Assembly (NCBI RefSeq): GCF_014192335.1
Contig: NZ_JACHXU010000005.1
Location: 248,001 to 312,000 of the forward strand
Direction of reading: 5' to 3'
DNA from: Aporhodopirellula rubra
Lineage (GTDB): Bacteria > Planctomycetota > Planctomycetia > Pirellulales > Pirellulaceae
Length of the DNA: 64,000 nt
Shown: positions 1 through 8,962 of the stretch, one piece after another
Layout: each line of letters begins with the position of its first letter
How positions within the stretch are numbered: position 1 is the first letter of the stretch
Made by a program: the position numbers and the translations under genes
The notes under the pieces: model-generated
What the model saw: the letters and a program-made list of their open reading frames with translations, nothing else
What the model was told of the DNA's origin: nothing
Database searches by the model: none

Positions 1-1203
1 GGTTTGATGATTGAGCATCAGGACTGTTTTGATCAGCGACGCCATCCCGGCGGCTGTTTCCGTGTGCCCAATGTTCGCTTTGACGGACCCCAAAAAGACT
101 GGCTGTGCCTCTTCGCCTTTACGGTTACGAAACACTTCAGCCAACGCACCGAGTTCGATCGGATCCCCTAGCGGCGTGGCCGTTCCGTGTGCTTCGACGT
201 ACGAAACATCATCGGGGCTACATCGTGCGTCTCGCAACGCACGCCGGATCACTTCAACCTGAGCCGTTCCTCGCGGGGCAGTGATTCCTGAGGTCAATCC
301 GTCTTGGTTGACCGCGCTTCCTCGGATTGTCGCGAGAACCATGTCGCCGTTGCTGACCGCATCGGACAAACGTTTCAGCACGACCGCACCGCAACCTTCA
401 CCGCGCACGTACCCGTTCGCCTGATCGTCAAACGGACGGCACTTTCCATCCGGAGACAACATGTGCGCTTGCGAAAATGCGAGCGTAGTTTCCGGAGTCA
501 AAATCGCATTGACGCCACCAACAATCGCCGCGTCACACTCGTTGCTGCGCAGGCTTCGGATCGCCAAGTGTGCCGCAACCAGCGATGACGAACACGCGGT
601 ATCGATCGCCAAACTCGGGCCTCGCAAATCCAGCGTATACGAGAGCCGGTTCGCCGCGATGCTTAACGCATTGCCTGTTCCGGAATAAGCAGTGATTTGC
701 TCAAAGTAATTATCGAGCTGCACAGGAATGCGAGAGTAATCCGTCCCACCGACGCCGACAAAGACGCCCGTCGACGATTCGCGAAGACTCGTCGGTGCAA
801 TCCCGCCGTACTCGAGAGCCTCCCAAACGACCTGCAGCAACAATCGATGCTGAGCATCCATCTTCTCTGCTTCACGCGGCGAGATACCGAAGAACGCAGC
901 GTCGAAACGATCAATGTCGTCGAGGAATCCCCCCCAACGCGTTGTCATCTTCCCCGGTGTCTTGCCAGTGGGGTCATAGAACGACTCGAGATCCCATCGC
1001 GACGTGGGGATTTCCCCGGTCATGTCGAGGCCGTCTTGGATCAACTTCCAATACTCGGCAATGTTCGACGCACCCGCGAACCGACACCCCAACCCGACCA
1101 CGGCGATCGGTTCGGCAATGCGATCGGTCTCGCCCATCGCTTTTTTAAGGAGTGCTAATTTCTCGGGAGATAACTTTGCCATTCGCTCCGAGGTCGAACT
1201 CAT
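1..1203 (-). CDS. Type I polyketide synthase, N-terminal ketosynthase part (partial, runs off left edge)
   Basis: The reverse strand from ATG at 1203 reads open to the window edge, giving the first 401 residues of a modular PKS. After about 30 residues of linker the beta-ketoacyl synthase domain begins ([12 protein letters not shown]). All three catalytic residues are visible: nucleophile Cys204 in DTACSSS, His339 in [12 protein letters not shown] and His380 in NIGHTE. The domain catalyses decarboxylative Claisen condensation. Its ATG overlaps the stop of the upstream FAAL-ACP gene as ATGA (1200-1203), so the two are almost certainly translationally coupled and the FAAL should supply the starter acyl chain. 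Downstream domains (AT, KR and others) lie outside the window, so the product cannot be predicted. Confidence in the KS assignment is very high. Confidence 0.95.
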   Translation of the reverse strand, partial: MSSTSERMAKLSPEKLALLKKAMGETDRIAEPIAVVGLGCRFAGASNIAEYWKLIQDGLDMTGEIPTSRWDLESFYDPTGKTPGKMTTRWGGFLDDIDRFDAAFFGISPREAEKMDAQHRLLLQVVWEALEYGGIAPTSLRESSTGVFVGVGGTDYSRIPVQLDNYFEQITAYSGTGNALSIAANRLSYTLDLRGPSLAIDTACSSSLVAAHLAIRSLRSNECDAAIVGGVNAILTPETTLAFSQAHMLSPDGKCRPFDDQANGYVRGEGCGAVVLKRLSDAVSNGDMVLATIRGSAVNQDGLTSGITAPRGTAQVEVIRRALRDARCSPDDVSYVEAHGTATPLGDPIELGALAEVFRNRKGEEAQPVFLGSVKANIGHTETAAGMASLIKTVLMLNHQT

Positions 1204-3518
1204 TGACGGGGCTCCGTCTGATCTTGTGCAGCGAGCATCGCGGCGGCAGCACTGTCCGGCATTTGTTCGAGTTCGGCTAGCAACTGATCGAACTGATGTT
1301 CGCTAAGATCGTCCATTCCGTCTTCTGAAGTATCTACATTCAGCTCTGACTCGTTCTCCGAATCATCGACATTGCGACGAACGATCATGTGCGACAAATG
1401 GCGAGCCAGCGTCGATGGACTCGGATACGTCCACGCGATCGTTGGCGACAATTTGAGATTCAGACCACTTTCGAGTTGGGCAATCAATTCCATCGACGCG
1501 AGCGAGTCGAGACCGTAGTCCGCAAAAGGTCGGTGCGGATCAAAGTCGCTGTCATGATCATCCGCTTCTTGACGCAACCAACGCGTCAACAACGTTTCGA
1601 TCTCTTCAGCCATCGTTTCCGCGTCATCGATCTCTGCGACCTCAAACCACTGTGTCAGATCACTGATCGTCGGCTGACCGTTACTCTCACTTTGCGGTTT
1701 CGCGTCGCCTGCGGACGCCGCAAATGACCATCGACAAACACTCTGAAGCTCGCCGAGCCGGTATTGCTCACGGATGTCCGCGTAGCGAACTTTCCCGCTC
1801 GTCGTTCGCGGCAAGGATCCCATCCGCAGCAAAATCACTTCGTGAACGAATACATCATGTTCAGCCGTCACATTGCGGCGGATCTCAGGAATAATCGCTT
1901 CGCGTTCAGAAGCCGACGCGGCACGATCCACCTCCTGCACAAGGACGAGTTGATTCTCGCCATCGTTTTCGACCAGGAAGGCACCACCGCCGCCAGGAAT
2001 TAACATCTCGTGAGAACTCTGAACCGTCGCCTCTAAATCATGTGGGTAATGATTGCGTCCGCGGATAATCAGCAACTCTTTGCGACGGCCTGTCACGTAG
2101 AGCGATCCGTTTCGAATGAATCCGAGATCACCGCTCCGCAGATAACCGCCCTCATCGGAATTCGCGAGCTGTCCGTTGAACGTGGCCGCCGTATCCTCGG
2201 GGCGATTGTGATAGCCTCGAGCCACATGCGGACCACGGATCCAAATCTCACCGACTTGATTCTCGCCACATGGCAATCGAGTGTCAGGATCAACGATCAC
2301 AACCTCTTCGTTCATTGGTGGGCGCCCACAGTTCACCAATTCAATCGGATGACTTCGGTGGCCGCCATCGAACGAGTGTTCCGATGATTCGATCGGCTGC
2401 GCGTCGACTGTCGTGACATGCCCATGCTTCTGCAAATCATCCGGATCGACCGAACAAGTGGCAAGCTTGCCAGGACCGTGACCGCCGGCAACCAACAACG
2501 TCGCCTCGGCGAGTCCATAGCACGGATAAAATGACGAGTCCGAAAAACCATACTGCCCGAACTTCGCCGCGAACCGACGCATCGTCGACGATCGGATCGG
2601 TTCAGCACCCGAGAAGGCCACCCGCCAACTGCTTAGATCGACGCCATCGATCTCGGCAGGCTTGATCTTTTTCAAACACAATTCATAAGCGAAATTAGGT
2701 GCACCGCTGACAACCGCTCGGTATTCGCTAATCGTCCGCAACCATCTCGCGGGTCGCTGCAAGAACGACAACGGCGACATCAGCACGGTCGTGCCGCCTA
2801 CAAAAATTGATTCCAGAATCCCACCGATCAATCCCATGTCATGATACGCCGGCAACCAAGAAACGCCGACCTGTGCCGTCTCGCACGAAAGGCCGAATCC
2901 CTTGCGAATCATCTCGAGGTTGTGGGTGATGTTCCCATGACTGACCACGACGCCTCGCGGATCTTTCGTCGAACCCGATGTGTATTGGAGGAATGCGGTA
3001 CTCGATGCTCCCAACTCAGGCATCTGCCACTGCGACGCCGACGCGGACTCGAGTTCGCAGATACTGAGCCACGTTTGGTTGCCGAGCCGTCCCGCCGTTT
3101 CGGAATCTGCCAACAACTCAACGACACGTTGTGTCGCCAACATTGCTCCCGGTTGAGCGTCCTCGACGATCGCGGACAACCTCGCCGACGGTCGTCGCGG
3201 TTTAGGGTAGGTCGCCGGAATCGCGAGCACACCCGCGTACGCACAACCTAGAAATGCTTTGATGAAGTCCAGCCCGGGTGGAAAAACCAATGCAACGCTG
3301 TCACCTGGATTCACTCGCTGGAGCAACCCGGCGGCAATCTGACGCGCCGCATGATCCAACTCTTGGTAGGTCAGCGTCGACGATTCATTCTCATCTTCCA
3401 AAAACCGAAACGCTAAACGCTCAGGATACGAACGACTGCGAGACATCAAAATGTCGACCAAAGTCATTCCATCGTGCCCCTCAGAACGGGGAGAATTATC
3501 TGGCGGAACAATATTCAT
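1200..3518 (-). CDS. Fatty-acyl-AMP ligase fused to acyl carrier protein (PKS loading enzyme)
   Basis: A 772-residue cytosolic protein. Residues about 20-590 form an adenylate-forming domain with the phosphate loop YTSGSTKDPRGVV; overall sequence resembles fatty-acyl-AMP ligases rather than CoA ligases. Residues about 625-705 form an ACP with the phosphopantetheine site YGLDSLASMEL (Ser672). The last about 40 residues are acidic and end in a predicted helix (LSEHQFDQLLAELEQM) resembling the tails that dock to a following PKS. Expected role: activate a fatty acid with ATP, load it on the fused ACP and pass it to the KS encoded next, whose ATG overlaps this stop. Start: the first ATG of the frame; I see no strong ribosome site. 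The family is known to initiate lipopeptides and polyketide lipids; the specific product is unknown. Confidence 0.93.
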   Translation of the reverse strand: MNIVPPDNSPRSEGHDGMTLVDILMSRSRSYPERLAFRFLEDENESSTLTYQELDHAARQIAAGLLQRVNPGDSVALVFPPGLDFIKAFLGCAYAGVLAIPATYPKPRRPSARLSAIVEDAQPGAMLATQRVVELLADSETAGRLGNQTWLSICELESASASQWQMPELGASSTAFLQYTSGSTKDPRGVVVSHGNITHNLEMIRKGFGLSCETAQVGVSWLPAYHDMGLIGGILESIFVGGTTVLMSPLSFLQRPARWLRTISEYRAVVSGAPNFAYELCLKKIKPAEIDGVDLSSWRVAFSGAEPIRSSTMRRFAAKFGQYGFSDSSFYPCYGLAEATLLVAGGHGPGKLATCSVDPDDLQKHGHVTTVDAQPIESSEHSFDGGHRSHPIELVNCGRPPMNEEVVIVDPDTRLPCGENQVGEIWIRGPHVARGYHNRPEDTAATFNGQLANSDEGGYLRSGDLGFIRNGSLYVTGRRKELLIIRGRNHYPHDLEATVQSSHEMLIPGGGGAFLVENDGENQLVLVQEVDRAASASEREAIIPEIRRNVTAEHDVFVHEVILLRMGSLPRTTSGKVRYADIREQYRLGELQSVCRWSFAASAGDAKPQSESNGQPTISDLTQWFEVAEIDDAETMAEEIETLLTRWLRQEADDHDSDFDPHRPFADYGLDSLASMELIAQLESGLNLKLSPTIAWTYPSPSTLARHLSHMIVRRNVDDSENESELNVDTSEDGMDDLSEHQFDQLLAELEQMPDSAAAAMLAAQDQTEPRQ

Positions 3519-4245
3519 CGCATAAAGGTTCTTGGAAAGTTCAAACAGCTAATGACAGGTGACCAATCGACCACCCTCCCGGTCAAAATGACCGCAAATT
3601 TATGGAGGCCGAGGCCCCAAATATCTCTTGCATTCGTCTTATTCTCACCAACAGCACAACACCCCCTAGCTTATGTACTTTAACATTCTAGTCCAGACAT
3701 TCACCGTCAAAATGAGTTTTTGCCGACTTCAGAGCGTAAACGTTCCCCCCACAAGAGTTTATCGTTGTAATCAATCTGACGCTTTATTCCGAGAGGCCGG
3801 AAAATGCCAGCAAAATGGTGCCGCCTTGGTCATATTTCAAGACTAACAAGTCTTTGATGTCAAAATAGCGATACCCCCTGACATCTCGACATTAGGTGAC
3901 AGTAAACCTCATCCCCCCGAACAGTTGAATCGGCGGCGATTTTGCCTACCCGAAGGCGCCGTGGTGCAACCTTGACCGACTCCACCGGCGGCGAACGCCC
4001 CCCACCACGTGCGAAACCCACCCGTCCCAAAAGGCTCGGTTTTCCCGCGGATCATCGCACCTTGCGTCTCCGGCGACTGATCTAGCCCCCGGTCGCCGGC
4101 CACGCGAGCGGGAATGCGTCCGTGACCGAAAAAATCCGACGCCGGATCAATGGGGCCGACCTCGCGGGACCGAACCGATCGCCCCGGTGAGCTTCAATCG
4201 ATTGAGACCAAATTTTTTTTGCGGAGCCAATCAAGACTCGCTGAA
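3519..4245. other. Intergenic region between FAAL-PKS operon and antiporter
   Basis: About 730 bases without a convincing gene. Bases about 3590-3900 are visibly more AT-rich than the surroundings and should hold the promoter of the minus-strand FAAL-PKS operon, but I cannot pick a clear -35/-10 pair. A sigma-54-like string near 3820-3836 (minus) has the GG-to-GC spacing one base too short. A run of eight T lies at about 4211-4218, downstream of the antiporter stop, without an obvious stem beside it. Confidence 0.5.
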
Positions 4246-5940
4246 TCAAGCCGGGATGCCGGCCTCCACGTGATCGATACTTCCATTCTCGTCGGCCAAA
4301 TGGTTGTCGCGTCCTTCGACCCACTCAATCAAATTCGCCGCAAGACTCTCGCCAACTTTTTGCTCATCCCCGGTCACCACGTGGGCTCCCGCGGAAACAA
4401 AGTCGCCCGTGTGGAGTTCGTAGCGAGTTCGCACAATCACGTGTGCGTTCGGTGCTTCTTTTCGGACATGCTCGAGAATCATCAATGCCGATTCAGGATG
4501 GGGCACCGTGATCACCACCGCTTTGCATTCATGCAGCCTCGCGTGCTCGAGCACTTCTGACTGCGTGGCATCACCGACCTGACCGCCAAACCCCAGTGCT
4601 CGTGCTTTTCGAGCACCTTCTTGATTCAGATCAATGACGATGACCCTGAGACCGTGATCGACCAGCGGCCACGACGCGATTTGACCGGCGGGACCGAAAC
4701 CAATGATCAACACATCCGGCGACTCCACGATTTTGACACCGTCATCATTCGGTCGAAAATCGGATCGCATCCGTTGAGCGACCCAGTTTCCAATCTTCGA
4801 CGCTGCCGGTACGAGAAACGCGCTCAGGAAGAACGAAGCAATCGCAACCGAGACCACCAGTGCATAGACGTCCTCGGACACCACTCCGCTGGCACGCCCG
4901 ATACTCCCAAGGACAAACGCGAATTCACCAACCTGAGCCAAACAAACACCAGTCGCCACGGCAACCCGAGTCGACTGACCGAGCATTTGAAAGCTGGCCC
5001 AGGTCACGACCAGTTTACCAATCGTGATCACCGCCACCGCCGTCGCGACGACATACCAATTTCGGATGATCCATATCGGATCGGCTACCATCCCCGCAGC
5101 ACCGAAAAACAGAGTCAGCAACACGATACGAAGCGGTGACACGTCGGCGCGAATCTGGGTCGCGAACGCCGAACTGCCCAACATCATTCCCGCCACAAAC
5201 GCCCCCAGCGCAGGCGACATGCCCGCGAAGTGAGACGCCCACGCGGCCCCCAACGCTGCAACGACCGCGAACACAACCGTCAACTCGCGGTTGCGTTGCA
5301 ATGTCAATGTTCCCAATGCGACCACGGCGATCTTATTGAGCAGGAACAAACCTAACACCAGACCGCCGGCCATCGTCAATAATTTGCAGACGTCCCACGC
5401 GATCTGGGACGCGGAACCTTCGCCACCAAGGACCGTCATCAACAACGCGAGCGGCACGACAGCGATATCCTGAGTCAGCAACACGCCCAAACTGTTACGA
5501 CCATGAGGCATCTCGACCTCGCCTCGTTCCATCAAGATTCGCAACACCACGGCCGTGCTGCTGAGTGCGATCATCGCGCCAAAGGCAACGGCCTCTCGAA
5601 GAGCCAACCCGAACGGATAGGCCGCCGCAGCAGCCAATGCGACGGTGAGCACAACCTGCACGACACCACCAAGGAGCGGCGTCGAACCGAGCTTCTTGAG
5701 TCGATCAAACGAAAACTCAAGACCGAGACTGAACAGCAACAGCGCGACTCCCAGTTCCGCGATCGCTTCGATCTCGTGCTCGGAACTGACCGCGTGAATG
5801 CTGCCGGGTCCACCGAGCATCATCCCAGCCAACAGATAGCCCACCAGCGGGCTTTGTCCGAATCGTGAAAACAAACCTCCGACCAACAACGACGCCCCCA
5901 ACAAGATGACGACGTTTCCGAGTATGGTCCAAAGCTCCAT
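4246..5940 (-). CDS. CPA2-family monovalent cation:proton antiporter with TrkA-N domain (Kef-type)
   Basis: A 564-residue inner-membrane protein. About 12 hydrophobic segments cover residues 1-385, the usual Na+/H+ exchanger fold (for example GASLLVGGLF near the start and PALGAFVAGMMLGSS in the middle). A cytosolic Rossmann-type TrkA-N domain follows with the nucleotide motif GFGPAGQIASWPL and the closing acidic residue of VIVIDLN. There is no TrkA-C domain; the protein ends about 30 residues after the Rossmann fold. Such proteins exchange K+ or Na+ for H+ under nucleotide or redox control. I place the start at the ATG at 5940, preceded by AGGAA and followed by a membrane segment, rather than at an in-frame codon 31 residues upstream. 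It stands alone between two unrelated loci. Confidence 0.9.
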   Translation of the reverse strand: MELWTILGNVVILLGASLLVGGLFSRFGQSPLVGYLLAGMMLGGPGSIHAVSSEHEIEAIAELGVALLLFSLGLEFSFDRLKKLGSTPLLGGVVQVVLTVALAAAAAYPFGLALREAVAFGAMIALSSTAVVLRILMERGEVEMPHGRNSLGVLLTQDIAVVPLALLMTVLGGEGSASQIAWDVCKLLTMAGGLVLGLFLLNKIAVVALGTLTLQRNRELTVVFAVVAALGAAWASHFAGMSPALGAFVAGMMLGSSAFATQIRADVSPLRIVLLTLFFGAAGMVADPIWIIRNWYVVATAVAVITIGKLVVTWASFQMLGQSTRVAVATGVCLAQVGEFAFVLGSIGRASGVVSEDVYALVVSVAIASFFLSAFLVPAASKIGNWVAQRMRSDFRPNDDGVKIVESPDVLIIGFGPAGQIASWPLVDHGLRVIVIDLNQEGARKARALGFGGQVGDATQSEVLEHARLHECKAVVITVPHPESALMILEHVRKEAPNAHVIVRTRYELHTGDFVSAGAHVVTGDEQKVGESLAANLIEWVEGRDNHLADENGSIDHVEAGIPA

Positions 5941-6291
5941 CAAAAATTCCTGAGTAAGTGACGCCGCACACCGCAGTCCGATAACCTTCGGCTGCCGGTG
6001 CGGACAGCAACATAGAGTTACCGCCCGAGTCACACATACTCAAGGTGGCAGACGTTCGCATCGCCGCGATTGTCTCCGAAAGGCGGCAGAACTCGAATGT
6101 TCCGATCGCTCAAGCGACTCAACGCCCCCTAACAATGCCACCTCGCGTGACGGCCATTGCCGAACGTTCAAGCAAAGCACTCTGTTAATTCAGTCGCCGC
6201 GCATCGGGCGAAACACGCCGTTTCTCAACTGGATCGATCGCCCGCAAATCGACCGGTCGGGCCAAACCAATTTCCGAGACCGTGCCAAACG
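5941..6291. other. Intergenic region upstream of the antiporter gene
   Basis: About 350 bases between the antiporter start and the last sulfatase of the polysaccharide locus. On the minus strand a TTGAGT (about 6051-6046) sits 17 bases before a poor -10 (TAACTC), which is a weak promoter candidate for the antiporter. I see no terminator for the sulfatase and no small gene. Confidence 0.4.
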
Positions 6292-8769
6292 CTACTTCTC
6301 GACAACCCAAACGTTTCGGTATTGGACAGGGTTGCCGTGGCTCTGGAAGTAAATCGGCCCGCGAGGAACCTCCGCCCGAGGACCGCTCGGCCCACCACCA
6401 GTTCCCTCGGGTAGAGTCACATCATCATGGATCAGCACGCCATTTTGGTGGACCGTCATCTTCGCGTCCGTCACCTTCTTGTCACCGTCAAATCGAGCCG
6501 CGGTGAAATCAATGGCAAACGTCTGCCACGTTAGCGGCGGCAAACACATGTTGATGTCTGCCGCTCGGATGCCATAGATGCCGCCACACCAAGTATCAGG
6601 ATGCTTCAGAACTCGATCGATCTTCCAACGTTCCGGTGAGAAATCGACGCCGAACGTGTCGCAGACCTGAACTTCATAGGCTCCCACCGCGAACACGCCG
6701 CTGTTCCCTCGTCCGGGATGCGCCAGCGGAAGTTCGGGCTTGAGCGGAATCAAACATTCATAATGCAACTGAAAGTCTTGGAACTCTCGCTTCGTTTTCG
6801 CCCCCGCTTGCAACAACCCATCTTTGATCTTGCCGAACGCCCAATGCTCCATTCCCGAACCATCAAACAACACGATGGCATCACGGGGGGGAGCAGTAAA
6901 TTCGAACTCCGACGAACGATCCACTTTCACGTATCCCTGCAAACGTTCTGCGATCGCATCTGCGTCCAACCATTCATGCCCAATCACACCACGATTCCAT
7001 CCATCGCCCGGCAGTCCGCCCTGATAAATCGAAAGATAAAACTGTCCCTCACAAGGCACGACTTGCATCGCCTCGTCACCACGAACGTACTCACCTAGAA
7101 ACGCAAACCCGGAAAACTCCTGAGCCGCCGTCTTCGCGTCTGTCCAAACAGGTGTGTCTCCTTCCGGTTTGATCACGTTCGCGTGCGGTGTTACGACGTC
7201 CGCCGATCGAGGAGTCGTCCGCACACGTGAGTTGAGAATCTCGAGATAGTCTTTCCGCATCTGCTCGACACGTGTCTTGTGCTCAGGCGATTTCACAAAG
7301 TTAAATTGCTTCGCCTCCCGCGGATTATCCGCCAGATTGAACAATGCGATCGGGTCGAATTTCGAAAGCTGCAGATTGCTTTGCAGGATCAGTTTCCACG
7401 TTCCTTTGCGGTAGTAGACTTCTTTTCCGGACCCTGCTTGCTGCACGATAAAATCACGCTGTTTGAATTGGCCTTCTCCCGTCCACAGCGGCAACAGGTT
7501 GTTGGAATCCAAAGCCTGCCCATCGGGAACCTTCGTCCCCACCAACGCCGCAAACGTCGCCAGCATATCCTGGTTGAGCGCAGGTTCGTCAGTCACACCA
7601 GGAGCAATGTGGTCTTTCCAAACGGCGAAAAACGGAGTGCGGTGTCCTCCCTCGAGAGGCGAGTTTTTCGACCCCGCGTATCCACCGCTAACACGATGAC
7701 CGCTCGCACGAGTCGCTTTATCAACCGCCAAACCGCCATTGTCTGACGTGAATACGATCAGGGTATTGTCGTAAACACCTTTGGCCTTCAACGTTTTGAT
7801 AATCCGGTTCACTTGCTGATCGAGATCCAAAACCATGTCGAGATGACGCGAAGGTGTCGCCCCTTCAATCTTCTTGCCGTCGAACTCTGCCGGCGGACAA
7901 TGCGGGACGTGGCACATCGGCGAACAGTAATACAGAAAGAACGGTTTATCCTTTCCCGCGTTGGCCTCGATGAAGTCAACCGCTTTTGAGGAAATCAGTT
8001 TGCCGATTTCGCGTGCATCCCATCCTGAATCGCCCATTCCCTCACCTTTCGACGTCAGATCTTTGGGATGGATCGCGTTGTTCTTATTCAGAAACACAAT
8101 CTCAGAGTCGTCCCTCATCGGATACCAAGAGTTGTTTTCGTACGCGGTATAGATGGGACCTTGAATGCCGCATGGAAGCGTGAAGTCATAGTCAAATCCC
8201 CAATCTCGCGGACCGTTTGCAATCCATTTGGTGAGATCGACCGTCCCGGTAATGTCTTCGTTTCGATCATTCGCACGATAGATCCCGCCATTGCTGAGAT
8301 CGCGAAAGTCACCTCCCAAGTGCCACTTGCCGATAAAACCAGTGAAATAACCCGCGTCCTTCACCACGCTTCCCAGCGTGACGTCACCCTTCTTGAACGC
8401 GGTCTCGCGAAACGTTCCCCAAACACCCCATGGCGCATTGGAACGATAGTTGTTGTTGCCGCTCATCACGCAGTATCGAGTCGGCGAACAAAGAGCGGTC
8501 GCGGAATGACCGTCGGTAAACCATAAACTCTCGCGAGCAATAGAATCGATCGCCGGTGTTTCGATCACCGGCTCTTTTTTCATCTGCGTGCGAACGTGGT
8601 GACTGACGTCACCTAAACCAAGATCGTCAGCCATGATCAACACGATATTGGGGCGACCTTGGTTACTTGCCTCCGCCGCAGCAACGTGCCCACTAACGTG
8701 ATCGCCAACGATACAGACAGTGAAACAGACGATGAGACGGACGGCAAAAGCAAAATATGGGGGGTTCAT
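6292..8769 (-). CDS. Secreted sulfatase fused to a C-terminal DUF1080 (3-keto-disaccharide hydrolase-type) domain
   Basis: An 825-residue protein with a signal peptide (residues about 1-33). Residues about 38-480 are a type I sulfatase: [16 protein letters not shown] supplies the metal-binding aspartates and C94-S-P-T-R is the Cys-type site converted to formylglycine. Residues about 630-825 match DUF1080 ([31 protein letters not shown]), a concanavalin-like fold whose members include 3-keto-glycoside hydrolases. The activating formylglycine-generating enzyme is not encoded here. I chose ATG 8769 because a signal peptide follows directly; the frame extends 70 residues further upstream but that part is not signal-like. 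It is the last gene of the polysaccharide locus. Likely role: desulfation of a galactan oligosaccharide in the periplasm. Confidence 0.92.
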   Translation of the reverse strand: MNPPYFAFAVRLIVCFTVCIVGDHVSGHVAAAEASNQGRPNIVLIMADDLGLGDVSHHVRTQMKKEPVIETPAIDSIARESLWFTDGHSATALCSPTRYCVMSGNNNYRSNAPWGVWGTFRETAFKKGDVTLGSVVKDAGYFTGFIGKWHLGGDFRDLSNGGIYRANDRNEDITGTVDLTKWIANGPRDWGFDYDFTLPCGIQGPIYTAYENNSWYPMRDDSEIVFLNKNNAIHPKDLTSKGEGMGDSGWDAREIGKLISSKAVDFIEANAGKDKPFFLYYCSPMCHVPHCPPAEFDGKKIEGATPSRHLDMVLDLDQQVNRIIKTLKAKGVYDNTLIVFTSDNGGLAVDKATRASGHRVSGGYAGSKNSPLEGGHRTPFFAVWKDHIAPGVTDEPALNQDMLATFAALVGTKVPDGQALDSNNLLPLWTGEGQFKQRDFIVQQAGSGKEVYYRKGTWKLILQSNLQLSKFDPIALFNLADNPREAKQFNFVKSPEHKTRVEQMRKDYLEILNSRVRTTPRSADVVTPHANVIKPEGDTPVWTDAKTAAQEFSGFAFLGEYVRGDEAMQVVPCEGQFYLSIYQGGLPGDGWNRGVIGHEWLDADAIAERLQGYVKVDRSSEFEFTAPPRDAIVLFDGSGMEHWAFGKIKDGLLQAGAKTKREFQDFQLHYECLIPLKPELPLAHPGRGNSGVFAVGAYEVQVCDTFGVDFSPERWKIDRVLKHPDTWCGGIYGIRAADINMCLPPLTWQTFAIDFTAARFDGDKKVTDAKMTVHQNGVLIHDDVTLPEGTGGGPSGPRAEVPRGPIYFQSHGNPVQYRNVWVVEK

Positions 8770-8796
8770 GACTCGCGTTCTAAAAACGTGTAACTC

Positions 8797-8819
8797 TGCA
8801 GAGCAATCGCAGCTCTGCA
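8797..8819. repeat. Perfect 8-bp inverted repeat in the leader of the last sulfatase gene
   Basis: TGCAGAGC at 8797-8804 and GCTCTGCA at 8812-8819 are separated by 7 bases, 28-50 bases upstream of the sulfatase ATG at 8769. As DNA this is a plausible dimeric operator; as RNA it is a stable stem that could set a processing or attenuation point inside the operon. No tight U-run follows on the minus strand, so it is not a standard terminator. Confidence 0.5.
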
Positions 8820-8962
8820 AAGGAAGTTTGAATTGAAATGGATCATTGCTCTTCGAACAGATATCCGCCGATCGACAAACGTGATTCGAAGCCGAACCCG
8901 CGATTTGTATTTCACTCGCATCGAGCCTTGCACCAATGGCCCCAATGCTTCTCATCGAAAAT

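Noticed and set aside
3819-3837. Sigma-54-like site before the FAAL gene on the minus strand (GCGGCACCATTTTGCT)
   Set aside because: The GG to GC distance is 9 bases rather than 10, which abolishes recognition in known sigma-54 promoters.
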